A stretch of 15,116 bases of DNA from NCBI GenBank assembly GCA_002419215.1, contig DIFQ01000030.1, forward strand, positions 404 to 15,519, read 5' to 3'. The notes beneath the pieces are model-generated. The model had not been told where the DNA came from and made no database searches. It saw nothing but the letters and a program-made list of their open reading frames with translations. Shown here piece after piece: positions 6,578 to 12,629 of this stretch (positions are counted from its first letter, which is position 1; each line of letters starts with the position of its first letter). Made by a program: the position numbers and the translations under genes. The stretch is from Syntrophaceae bacterium UBA5744 (GTDB lineage Bacteria > Desulfobacterota > Syntrophia > Syntrophales > UBA2192).

Positions 6578-7300
6578 TTGGCTGAAGAGATCAAGGCAGG
6601 CTGCGCAAGGCCGACAGGGGGGCTCGTCGGCGAAGAGCCTCCGGGGGATCAACCAACCGAAGCGGCGGAGACGAAGAAGGAGGTGAAATCCATGGTCATG
6701 ATCGGCAGGAAGGCGCCCGATTTCATGGCGCCGGGATATTTTCAGGGAAAGTTCATCAATGTTCATCTTTCGGATTATCTCGGCAAGTGGGTGCTTCTCT
6801 GCTTCTACCCGGGGGATTTCACCTTCGTCTGAGCGACGGAGATATCGGCGGTCGCCGATAGATACCCCGAGTTCGAGAAGCTCGGCGCCCAGGTGCTCAC
6901 CATGAGCATCGACAGCGTCTTCGTCCACAAGATGTGGGTGGACCACGAGATTTCCAAGATGGTCAAGAAGGGCGTCCCCTACCCGATGCTCTCGGACGTG
7001 GGGGGCAAGGTGGGGACGGCCTACGGCGTCTTTGACGACGTGGCCGGCGTGGAGACGCGGGGCCGGTTCATCATCGACCCCGACGGGGTGATCCAGGGCT
7101 ACGAGGTGCTGACCCCGCCGGTGGGGCGAAACGTTTCCGAGAGCATTCGCCAGCTGCAGGCCTTCCAGCACGTTCGAAACAGCGGCGGCACGGAGGCGAC
7201 GCCTTCGGGCTGGCGGCCGGGCAAGGTAACCTTGAAGCCGGGGCCGGACCTGGTCGGAAACGTCTGGAAGGTTTGGAAAACCGACATGGAACGCGATTGA
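6578..7300 (+). CDS. Selenocysteine-containing peroxiredoxin (AhpC/Prx1-like), TGA at 6830-6832 read as Sec
   Basis: The frame contains one TGA exactly where typical peroxiredoxins have the peroxidatic Cys: PGDFTFV-U-ATEIS against the usual PGDFTFVCPTE. Pro at U-7 and Thr at U-3 of the PxxxTxxC motif are kept, and downstream the frame continues as a peroxiredoxin: SIDSVFVHKMW, YPMLSD, and the conserved Arg in TRGRFIIDPDG. Sec would be residue 85 from the TTG at 6578 or residue 47 from the ATG at 6692; the latter gives a usual 202-residue protein. Both starts have excellent Shine-Dalgarno sites. The long form adds a Cys-containing extension (GCARPTGG). There is no Cys after the Sec, and EATPSGW replaces the usual resolving-Cys EVCPxxW. 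It should reduce peroxides in the cytoplasm, but how it is recycled is unclear. A terminator follows. Confidence 0.9.
6677..6685 (+). promoter_or_regulatory. Second Shine-Dalgarno site supporting ATG start at 6692
   Basis: AAGGAGGTG lies 6 bases before the ATG at 6692 and is also part of the long frame, where it codes for Lys-Glu-Val. From this ATG the Sec is residue 47, the usual position in AhpC/Prx proteins. Confidence 0.55.
6830..6860 (+). promoter_or_regulatory. Bacterial SECIS element (TGA codon plus hairpin)
   Basis: After TGA (6830-6832) and a 10-base gap, TATCGGC (6843-6849) pairs perfectly with GCCGATA (6854-6860), leaving the loop GGTC (6850-6853). The loop begins 17 bases after the TGA. 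In the E. coli fdhF SECIS the GGUC of the apical loop begins 18 bases after the UGA, so loop sequence and spacing agree well. The bulged U known from fdhF is not apparent. The hairpin lies within coding sequence, as expected for bacterial SECIS, where it would recruit SelB with Sec-tRNA. Confidence 0.82.
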
Positions 7301-7332
7301 CCCCTTCGGAGCATAACAGGTGGAATCAGGAC

Positions 7333-7376
7333 AAAACGGGCTGAGAGGAAAGGATTTCAGCCCGTTTTCCTTTTTC
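7333..7376 (+). terminator. Rho-independent terminator after the peroxiredoxin
   Basis: AAAACGGGCTGA (7333-7344) and TCAGCCCGTTTT (7357-7368) form a perfect 12-bp stem with a 12-base loop, followed by CCTTTTTCC. It closes the peroxiredoxin transcript and separates it from the CGGC-domain gene. Confidence 0.88.
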
Positions 7377-7475
7377 CTCGATGACGAAGAAGAAGGGGGC
7401 GTGATCGTCAAAGAGCGTTTTTGACCCGGACAGGATGCCGCGTCAATCAACCCGGCAAGAGTGAAAGGAACGGAC

Positions 7476-7922
7476 ATGAAGCCGAAAACGAAGATTGGGA
7501 TCGTGATCTGCGATCGCTACCGCCGCTGTGCGGGTGGGAAGTGTCTCCGGGCGATGAGGAACAAGGAAGGGGCTTTCAGCATATACCCGGATACGGAGCT
7601 CGAGCTGGTTGGTTTTACAACTTGCGACGGCTGTCCCGGCGGCAATATCGAATATGCAGGCGAAGAGATGGTGAAGAACGGCGCAGAGGTTATCCACCTG
7701 GCTACCGGCATGGTCGTCGGCTATCCCCCCTGTCCTCATATCGAGGCATTCAAGTCCTTTCTTGAAAAGCGATTTGGGGTCAACGTCGTCGTGGGCACTC
7801 ATCCCATACCGAAAAAGTATCTTGTCATGCACACTTCACTCGGGACATGGGAGAATTCCAAATGGAAGCCTCTCATCGCACCGACACTCGCGGATGAAGC
7901 GACTCGCGCAAATTACGATTAA
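7476..7922 (+). CDS. CGGC-domain protein (putative metal-binding)
   Basis: A 148-residue protein of the CGGC-domain family (Pfam CGGC). IGIVICDRYRRCAGGKCLRA at the N-terminus gives C12, C18 and C23. FTTCDGCPGGN gives C50 and C53, the diagnostic CxGCPGG element, and YPPCPH gives C86. The cysteines are thought to bind metal; no reaction is established for the family, which is common in anaerobes. AAAGGAA about 6 bases before the ATG at 7476 supports this start over the GTG at 7461. The fold begins at once with a beta strand (IGIVIC). It stands between a terminator and an MBL-fold gene about 110 bases downstream. Confidence 0.88.
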   Translation: MKPKTKIGIVICDRYRRCAGGKCLRAMRNKEGAFSIYPDTELELVGFTTCDGCPGGNIEYAGEEMVKNGAEVIHLATGMVVGYPPCPHIEAFKSFLEKRFGVNVVVGTHPIPKKYLVMHTSLGTWENSKWKPLIAPTLADEATRANYD

Positions 7923-8030
7923 GGATCGCATGACCGGCACCATCCATCGAAAGAGTCTGGCATTCTCGATCCGCGGGACGAATAGGACAGATGAAGGAAA
8001 AATCCAACGGGGCACCCGAAAGGGGAGAAC

Positions 8031-8996
8031 ATGAATAACAGGCTGAGGGAAGTCGACCGAATCGAGATCCTGACACTCATGGACAACTATGCGGATGTGA
8101 TTCTGGGCAACACGAAGGTCGTCCGTCGGGCAAACCTCGCCGGCAACGGGGAGATCTTCCGGGACACCCTCGTCGGCGAGCATGGTCTTTCCCTGCTGGT
8201 TACCGTCCGTGAAGGAAGCGCAGAGCATACGATCCTGTTCGATACGGGGTACAGCGCCGTGGGTGTGCCGCACAATATGGAACACCTGGGACTGGATCTG
8301 AAGAAAATCGAGGCGATCGCGCTCAGCCACGGTCACATGGATCACCTGGGGGCCTTGAATGGGTTGTTGGAGAAGATGCCCGGGCCCATGCCCGTGCTGG
8401 TCCACCCCGATGCCTTTGTTTCGCCCCGTTATCTGACCCGCAAGGACGGGGGGAAAGATCGTTTTCCCGTGATGCTCGACCGGGGGGAGATCGAAAATCG
8501 GGGAGGCCGGATCAAGGAGACCGCCGCACCGACGCTGATCTGCGAGGACATGATCATGGTCAGCGGCGAGGTGGAACGCACCACGAGCTTTGAAAGGGGA
8601 ATGCCCCACGCGGTGGTGGAAAGAAACGGGAAACTGGAAAAAGATCCGATTCTCGATGATCAGGCCTTGTTCCTTCTCTTGAAGGGCAAAGGCCTGGTGG
8701 TGATCGGCGGTTGCAGTCACGCAGGGATCGTCAACACGGTGCTTTACGGAAAGAAGATCACCGGGGCCCAAGCCGTCCACGCGGTCCTGGGCGGGTTTCA
8801 CCTGGCAGGGCCGCTTTTCGAACCGATCATCGGGGACACCATTGACGCATTGAAGGCGATGGCGCCCGAGGTCGTGGTGCCGATGCACTGCACAGGCTGG
8901 AAAGCCATCCGGCGTTTTTCCGATGCATTTCCCTCCGCCTTTGTGCTCAACAGCGTCGGGTCGACCTTTTCTTTTTCTTCCGCCTCGGCCACATGA
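8031..8996 (+). CDS. Metallo-beta-lactamase-fold hydrolase (COG1237 type)
   Basis: A 321-residue MBL-fold protein. FDTGYS (about 70-75) precedes the metal-binding motif HGHMDH (H100, H102, D104, H105). GGCSHAGI supplies H229, GGFH H256 and PMHCTGWKA H285. This is the full-length form of the group annotated as 7,8-dihydropterin-6-methyl-4-(ribofuranosyl)aminobenzene-5'-phosphate synthase-related hydrolases; in bacteria the true substrate is unknown. AGGGGAG lies shortly before the ATG. The Ser-rich end (STFSFSSASAT) looks like an unstructured tail. It is probably co-transcribed with the CGGC gene, as no terminator is visible between them. Confidence 0.92.
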   Translation: MNNRLREVDRIEILTLMDNYADVILGNTKVVRRANLAGNGEIFRDTLVGEHGLSLLVTVREGSAEHTILFDTGYSAVGVPHNMEHLGLDLKKIEAIALSHGHMDHLGALNGLLEKMPGPMPVLVHPDAFVSPRYLTRKDGGKDRFPVMLDRGEIENRGGRIKETAAPTLICEDMIMVSGEVERTTSFERGMPHAVVERNGKLEKDPILDDQALFLLLKGKGLVVIGGCSHAGIVNTVLYGKKITGAQAVHAVLGGFHLAGPLFEPIIGDTIDALKAMAPEVVVPMHCTGWKAIRRFSDAFPSAFVLNSVGSTFSFSSASAT

Positions 8997-9045
8997 ACAT
9001 CGAGGTGCAAAATTTGGCCTAACATGCCGCCGAATCTGTCAAGTC

Positions 9046-9130
9046 CACCTGTCGGCTGCCTCGGAAAGTGGGTTCAGCCCTGCTTCTGCCCGGGGGATTT
9101 CCTTTTCGCCTGATCGACGGAAGTATCACG
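9046..9130 (+). pseudogene. Decayed fragment of a selenocysteine peroxiredoxin gene
   Basis: This intergenic stretch matches the sequence around the Sec codon of the gene at 6578-7300. From CTCGG to TATC, 55 of 68 bases agree by hand count (about 80%). The translation reads LGKWVQPCFCPGDFLFA-TGA-STEVS against LGKWVLLCFYPGDFTFV-TGA-ATEIS. The TGA (9111-9113) is kept, but conserved residues are changed, including the Thr at U-3 (now Leu), and a 1-base deletion just upstream breaks the frame. The SECIS hairpin is lost. No match is visible beyond about 9130 or before about 9046. It is best read as the relic of a second copy, not a working gene. Confidence 0.75.
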
Positions 9131-9146
9131 GTGCCTTCTTTTTTTT
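9120..9146 (+). terminator. Possible weak terminator after the MBL-fold gene
   Basis: GAAGTA pairs with TGCCTTC across one bulged base, giving a weak stem, followed by eight T residues (9139-9146). The strong T-run argues for a terminator; the stem is poor. It coincides with the end of the peroxiredoxin relic. Confidence 0.35.
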
Positions 9147-9173
9147 GACTTTCCGCCCGGCATTCCGTATTGA
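9145..9173 (+). promoter_or_regulatory. Promoter candidate for the ChbG/YdjC deacetylase
   Basis: TTGACT (9145-9150) matches the -35 consensus at 5 of 6 bases. With a 17-base spacer, TATTGA (9168-9173) is a modest -10. The gene starts 37 bases later. Confidence 0.35.
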
Positions 9174-9209
9174 ATGGAAGGTAGTCATCCTGGCAGCCGG
9201 GGGGCGACG

Positions 9210-10055
9210 ATGAAGCGAAATGCCTTCATTTTTTTCCTGCTTGGGGTCGTTCTTGTTTCTTTCTCCATGTCGCCGTTCTGCCATGCGGAGGACATCCGGC
9301 TGATCGTGCGCGGCGATGATCTGGGGATGACGCAGGGCTCGATTGCAGCCTTTGAAAAAAGCTTCAAGGAGGGCGTGCTCACCTGCGCATCCCTCCTGGT
9401 CGTTGCCCCGTGGTTCGAGGCGGCAACGGACTTGCTCCGCCGGAACCCCGGCTGGTGCATCGGTGTTCACCTCAGCCTGGTCGGCGAGTGGCAGGGCTAT
9501 CGCTGGAGGCCGGTCCTGCCCTGGAGCAGGGTTTCTTCGCTTGTCGACGCCGACGGGTTTCTTTTTCCCGCGCCCGGCGAGCTGTGGTCGAATAAGCCGA
9601 AACCCGAAGAAATCGAGGCCGAATTCAGGGCGCAGATCGATCTGGCGCTGAAAAAGGGCGTGAAGCCGCAGTATATTGACCTGCATTATGCCGCCAATGA
9701 TGATGTGGAGAAAATCACAAGGAAACTCTCCAAGGAATACGGTTTGCCGATATCGGGCACCCTGGGGGAGAATTACGCCATCAGCGTGTACAAGGCGCCT
9801 GTCGACCGGAAACTCGGTGTCGCCCTCCGGCTGATCGATCAGCTGACGCCTGGCCTGTGGCTGTGGGTGGCCCACCCCGGGATCGAATCGCCGGAGCACA
9901 ACGCGCTTGTCCACTCGAGCCCGGAGGACCGATTCACGGGGGGCGGAGTCGGTCGGCACCGGGCCGCCGAGACGGACGTTCTGACGAGCAGGGAAGTGAA
10001 AGACGCCATCGCACGGAAGAAGATCAGGCTCACGACGTATCGTGAGCTTCGCTGA
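9210..10055 (+). CDS. Secreted ChbG/HpnK (YdjC-like) family carbohydrate deacetylase
   Basis: A 281-residue protein. A signal peptide is clear: MKR, a hydrophobic run at about 5-20, and a likely cleavage after CHA (residues 24-26), so the enzyme is exported. The mature part has the YdjC/ChbG metal-site motifs: RGDDLGMTQGS (D36, D37; the usual NADDFG), GVHLSLVGEW with H88, IDLHYA with D157 and H159, and WVAHPG with H222. Family members remove acetyl groups from N-acetylated sugars such as chito-oligosaccharides or hopanoid head groups; here an outer envelope or extracellular glycan is likely but not shown. The ATG at 9210 is chosen because it places the signal peptide at the N-terminus. Its own terminator follows. 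Confidence 0.9.
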   Translation: MKRNAFIFFLLGVVLVSFSMSPFCHAEDIRLIVRGDDLGMTQGSIAAFEKSFKEGVLTCASLLVVAPWFEAATDLLRRNPGWCIGVHLSLVGEWQGYRWRPVLPWSRVSSLVDADGFLFPAPGELWSNKPKPEEIEAEFRAQIDLALKKGVKPQYIDLHYAANDDVEKITRKLSKEYGLPISGTLGENYAISVYKAPVDRKLGVALRLIDQLTPGLWLWVAHPGIESPEHNALVHSSPEDRFTGGGVGRHRAAETDVLTSREVKDAIARKKIRLTTYRELR

Positions 10056-10080
10056 TATCCTGTTTTTTTATGCCAGTCGA

Positions 10081-10110
10081 AGGCGGGGAGTCTTTCCCCG
10101 CCTCTTTTTT
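10081..10110 (+). terminator. Rho-independent terminator after the deacetylase
   Basis: AGGCGGGGA (10081-10089) and TCCCCGCCT (10095-10103) form a perfect 9-bp stem with a 5-base loop, followed by C and six T residues. Confidence 0.92.
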
Positions 10111-10133
10111 CTTACACTCAATGCCCCCTCTTT

Positions 10134-10152
10134 CCCCCTTTAGTAAAGGGGG
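10134..10152. repeat. Palindrome CCCCCTTT-AGT-AAAGGGGG
   Basis: A perfect 8-bp inverted repeat with a 3-base loop. Palindromes of this CCCCCTTT/AAAGGGGG type are common small intergenic elements in many bacterial genomes. It lies just beyond a terminator and has no T-run of its own. Confidence 0.6.
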
Positions 10153-10166
10153 ATGTCCTAATTGTC

Positions 10167-10185
10167 TTCCTCGGTCCTCGAACCT
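10167..10185 (-). repeat. 19-base copy of a CGAGGNN heptamer repeat
   Basis: The 19 bases TTCCTCGGTCCTCGAACCT are the exact reverse complement of 14927-14945, the start of a heptamer array after the crotonase gene. Both copies are intergenic. Confidence 0.65.
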
Positions 10186-10359
10186 GCCTGAAGCTCGATG
10201 CCCGCCTGCTCCGGCTGCCCAGGGCAACAGCCGGGGACGGATCCGGTCCGCAGATATGAACCATGCCAAAACGGCATCGGACCGGCATCCGCTTCATATC
10301 ATTTGATATTTGGCGTCAAGGAGCCACAGTGGAGCATCTCCGTGAGCGAGGCCGCATTA

Positions 10360-10380
10360 GCCTGCCGCCATGCGGCGGGC
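10360..10380 (+). other. Strong GC hairpin upstream of the pilin promoter
   Basis: GCCTGCCGC (10360-10368) pairs with GCGGCGGGC (10372-10380) around the loop CAT, with one T-G pair if read as RNA. No T-run follows. It lies about 45 bases before the sigma-54 promoter candidate, so it may be an upstream DNA site or part of a small RNA. No known riboswitch motif was seen around it. Confidence 0.45.
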
Positions 10381-10423
10381 TGCAAGCATTTGAGTTTATT
10401 TGCTTTTATTCGGGGAAGGCCGG

Positions 10424-10440
10424 TTGGTACCGTCCGTGCT
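10424..10440 (+). promoter_or_regulatory. Sigma-54 (-24/-12) promoter candidate for the first prepilin
   Basis: TTGGTAC-N5-GTGCT closely follows the sigma-54 consensus TTGGCACG-N4-TTGCW. The invariant GG (10426-10427) and GC (10438-10439) are exactly 12 bases apart, as required. Transcription would start near 10451, giving a short leader before the ribosome site at 10473-10477 and the ATG at 10484. Pilin genes of Geobacter, Myxococcus and Pseudomonas are known sigma-54 targets. Confidence 0.6.
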
Positions 10441-10483
10441 CAAGGAAAAGGCAATCGGTAAGGAAATGTTGCAAGGAATCCCC

Positions 10484-10879
10484 ATGATCGAGCTTTCTCG
10501 CAGGCGCCATTCGAAACGATCCCGCAATCAAGGAGGGTTCACCCTGATTGAATTGATTGCGGTTATCGTCATCATCGGGGCCATTGGCGCCGTGGCCGCG
10601 CCGAAATTCATCGGTCTGAAAACGGAAGCGGAAAACAGGGCCGCCACGCAGGCGGTGTCGGAAGGGAAAAACAGGCTCACGAACCAGTACGCGATACGTT
10701 TGATGACTTCGGAATCGGATGCAAACGATCTTGCCGGCATCATCGCAGCCGTGAGCACCGATGCCGGCGATTACAAATTGAGTTTCGCCGTGGCGGCAAG
10801 CGAAGTGGAAATTACCGCGACAGGCGTTCAGGAGAGAGGCGTATCCGGGCAGGCCAAGGGGAAATGGAAAAGCCCTTAG
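10484..10879 (+). CDS. Type IV prepilin-like protein (MSHA/pseudopilin type)
   Basis: A 131-residue prepilin. An 18-residue, strongly basic leader (SRRRHSKRSRN) ends in the prepilin-peptidase site GG|FTLIELIAV, with Glu at mature position 5 and a hydrophobic helix to about residue 42. The APKFIGLKTEAENRAA continuation is like MSHA pilins and type II pseudopilins. The globular part is small, without a disulfide pair. The product would be processed by PilD-type peptidase at the inner membrane and polymerised into a pilus or pseudopilus. AAGGA 6 bases upstream supports the ATG at 10484; an in-frame ATG at 10466 has a poorer site. A sigma-54 promoter candidate precedes it, and an HD-GYP gene follows 84 bases later. 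Confidence 0.88.
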   Translation: MIELSRRRHSKRSRNQGGFTLIELIAVIVIIGAIGAVAAPKFIGLKTEAENRAATQAVSEGKNRLTNQYAIRLMTSESDANDLAGIIAAVSTDAGDYKLSFAVAASEVEITATGVQERGVSGQAKGKWKSP

Positions 10880-10963
10880 GTTCGGGGGCGAACGCCTCGC
10901 ACCGTGCGGTGAGGCATTGAATGAATCCCGGACCGGCCGTACCGTTTTACCGCGGGAGTTTTT

Positions 10964-11941
10964 ATGCAGGCGATCCCTGTCAGTGAACTGAAAGTCGGCA
11001 TGCGCGTGACCATACCCGGGTCATGGTTCAGGCACCCCTTCATTCGGAACCGGTTCGTCCTCAACTCGCAGAAGGACATCGACAGGATGATGAGCTGGGG
11101 TCTGACAAGGGTGAGAGTCGAATCTCGGGAATGCGGGATTCCCCATGCAGTCATCGATAAAGCCTGTTCGACGGACACCGCGGTTCCCGAGCCTGCGGAG
11201 ACCATCCCTCCCGACCTGATGGAGTTCCTCCACGACAGTGGAATCGACCCGGATTGCAGGGCCGCCGCAGTGAAGGCCTGTTCGAAGATGGTCATGAAGC
11301 AACTCATGGAGAACATCCCCGACGAGGAGACGATCAGTGCGGCAAAAAACGGCTTTTACGAGGTCATCGACTGCATCCTGGAAGAGGATCATCTGAATCG
11401 CTACCTTCTCAGCATCAGGGACTATGACACCTGCACCTACTCGCACTCCGTCAACGTGGGGGTCTTGTCGCTGCTGGTTGCCCGGAGATACTTCGGCAAT
11501 TCGGACCGTCATGACCTGCGGGAGCTTGGCATCGGTTTTTTTCTGCACGATCTGGGAAAAATCCGGATCAACCCCGGCGTGGTCATGAAGGAAGGTCTGC
11601 TGACCGACGAGGAGATGACGGAAATGCGGCGGCATCCCCTCTACGGGTTCGACATCCTGAAGGAGACGAACCAGCTGACCACCGAGAGCAAGCTGATCGT
11701 GCTCGAGCACCACGAACGCGAAGACGGCCGCGGCTACCCCTACGGCCTTTACGGGGGCGAAATTCACGAGTATGCGCGGATCTGCGCGCTCGTGGACATG
11801 TATGACGCCCTTACATCGGATCGCCCCTACAGGGAGAAGATGATCCCCTATCAGGCGTTGAACCTCATCAAGGGCAAACTGGCCGACCGGACACAAAGGG
11901 AGCTGTTCGAGAATCTCGTCCTGGTTCTCGGGGAAAATTAA
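10964..11941 (+). CDS. HD-GYP domain protein, probable cyclic-di-GMP phosphodiesterase
   Basis: A 325-residue protein. The N-terminal part (about 1-130, beginning IPVSELKVGMRVTIPG) resembles the DUF3391-type region often attached to HD-GYP domains. The HD-GYP domain covers about 135-325 and has H161, HDLGK (H195, D196, K199), H224, HHERxDGxGYP (H249, H250, D254-P259) and DMYDALTSDRPYR with D278. All metal-binding residues and the GYP signature are present, so it should be active and hydrolyse c-di-GMP. There are no membrane segments, so it is cytoplasmic. It sits between two prepilin genes, which suggests that it tunes c-di-GMP for pilus assembly or adhesion. The ATG is preceded by GGGAG. Confidence 0.93.
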   Translation: MQAIPVSELKVGMRVTIPGSWFRHPFIRNRFVLNSQKDIDRMMSWGLTRVRVESRECGIPHAVIDKACSTDTAVPEPAETIPPDLMEFLHDSGIDPDCRAAAVKACSKMVMKQLMENIPDEETISAAKNGFYEVIDCILEEDHLNRYLLSIRDYDTCTYSHSVNVGVLSLLVARRYFGNSDRHDLRELGIGFFLHDLGKIRINPGVVMKEGLLTDEEMTEMRRHPLYGFDILKETNQLTTESKLIVLEHHEREDGRGYPYGLYGGEIHEYARICALVDMYDALTSDRPYREKMIPYQALNLIKGKLADRTQRELFENLVLVLGEN

Positions 11942-11985
11942 GCCATTGAACTGCAGCAAACACGGAACAGGAGGTTATTGAAGAG

Positions 11986-12369
11986 ATGGACGGGTTAAGG
12001 AAAAAAAGAGCACAGAAGGGCTTCACGTTGATCGAACTCATGATTGTCGTGGGCATCATCGCCATCATCGCTGCGATTGCCGTCCCGCAGTTCACGGAGT
12101 ACCGCAAGCGCGGTTACAGGGCCGAATTGAATTCGGACCTGAAGAATGCCTTCACGGCGTCTCAGGCCTACTTCAGCGACTACCCTGGCGCAACCATCGA
12201 CGCGCTGGCAAAGATTTCGGGCTATGGCTACCGGAATTCGTCGAACATCACGTTCAGCGCGGGCAACCTGACCGTCTCGGGCGGCACCATCACGCTCGTG
12301 CACGGGGCGCTTCCCGCCGGATCCAATACCGGTGCGGTCGCCAGCACCGGCGCCATCACGATGCCATGA
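11986..12369 (+). CDS. Type IV pilin (PilA-like) prepilin
   Basis: A 127-residue prepilin. The 12-residue basic leader MDGLRKKRAQKG is followed by the cleavage site G|FTLIELMIVVGIIAIIAAIAVPQF, with Glu5 of the mature protein. The following YRKRGYRAELNSDLKNAFTA resembles the short PilA proteins of Geobacter and relatives. The C-terminal part is Gly/Ser/Thr-rich (NLTVSGGTITLVHGALPAG) and lacks Cys, so no disulfide loop. The mature pilin has about 115 residues. AGGAGG lies 11 bases before the ATG. The gene begins 44 bases after the HD-GYP gene, probably in one transcript, and is followed by a large hairpin. Confidence 0.92.
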   Translation: MDGLRKKRAQKGFTLIELMIVVGIIAIIAAIAVPQFTEYRKRGYRAELNSDLKNAFTASQAYFSDYPGATIDALAKISGYGYRNSSNITFSAGNLTVSGGTITLVHGALPAGSNTGAVASTGAITMP

Positions 12370-12411
12370 TCCCCAGATGGCCGGGCTGTCTGCGAAGCAG
12401 CAGGCAGCAGA

Positions 12412-12451
12412 AACAAGAGAGGCGGGGATCGCCTCCCCCGCCCCTCTTGTT
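12412..12451 (+). terminator. Long hairpin, probable terminator after the pilin gene
   Basis: AACAAGAGAGGCGGGG (12412-12427) pairs with CCCCGCCCCTCTTGTT (12436-12451) with a single A/C mismatch and an 8-base loop. There is no separate T-run after it, but the T-rich 3' end of the stem could serve. It may act in both directions. Confidence 0.6.
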
Positions 12452-12540
12452 CGGCCTCATCTCCTGCCCCCTCTCTTGATCAGGCCGAACCGCCCGGAAG
12501 GACCGTGTCGTCGCCGGTGTGAAAAACAACGGACAGGGTA

Positions 12541-12570
12541 TTGCAATCGAACCGGGACGCAGGTAATAAT
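12541..12570 (+). promoter_or_regulatory. Promoter candidate for the helix-turn-helix gene
   Basis: TTGCAA (12541-12546) and AATAAT (12565-12570) are 18 bases apart, matching the consensus at 4 and 5 of 6 positions. The gene starts 60 bases downstream with a strong AGGAGG ribosome site (12615-12620). Confidence 0.45.
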
Positions 12571-12629
12571 CGATCCAGCATCAGGCTCAAAGGGATATCT
12601 TCAGCCAGACCCGTAGGAGGATCGTCTCC

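Larger units (their letters stand above)
10111..10483. other. Gene-free stretch between the deacetylase terminator and the first prepilin
   Basis: About 370 bases with no convincing gene. Several short frames are open here, but none has a good ribosome site or a recognisable protein. The stretch holds a GC/AT palindrome at 10134-10152, a copy of a short dispersed sequence at 10167-10185, a strong hairpin at 10360-10380 and a sigma-54 promoter candidate at 10424-10440. The part between 10190 and 10360 is unexplained. Confidence 0.7.

Noticed and set aside
6521..6832. Peroxiredoxin broken by a nonsense mutation (pseudogene)
   Set aside because: The TGA is at the catalytic position, the frame is otherwise intact for the rest of the protein, and a SECIS-like hairpin with correct spacing follows.
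9046..9130. A second functional selenoprotein at the downstream TGA
   Set aside because: No start, no SECIS stem, loss of active-site Thr, a frame break just upstream and no peroxiredoxin sequence beyond the TGA.
10290..10480. Cyclic-di-GMP (GEMM) riboswitch in front of the prepilin
   Set aside because: Expected because of the HD-GYP and pilin context, but the conserved GEMM-I core segments are not present, and the likely transcript start leaves a leader too short to hold one.
10198..10487. Small plus-strand genes in the pilin upstream region
   Set aside because: Several overlapping frames of about 75-90 codons, none with a convincing Shine-Dalgarno site or recognisable fold, and they run across the sigma-54 promoter candidate.
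10894..10915. Terminator between the first prepilin and the HD-GYP gene
   Set aside because: GCCT/AGGC and CACC/GGTG pair around a bulge, giving only a modest stem, with no T-run, so read-through into the HD-GYP gene is more likely.
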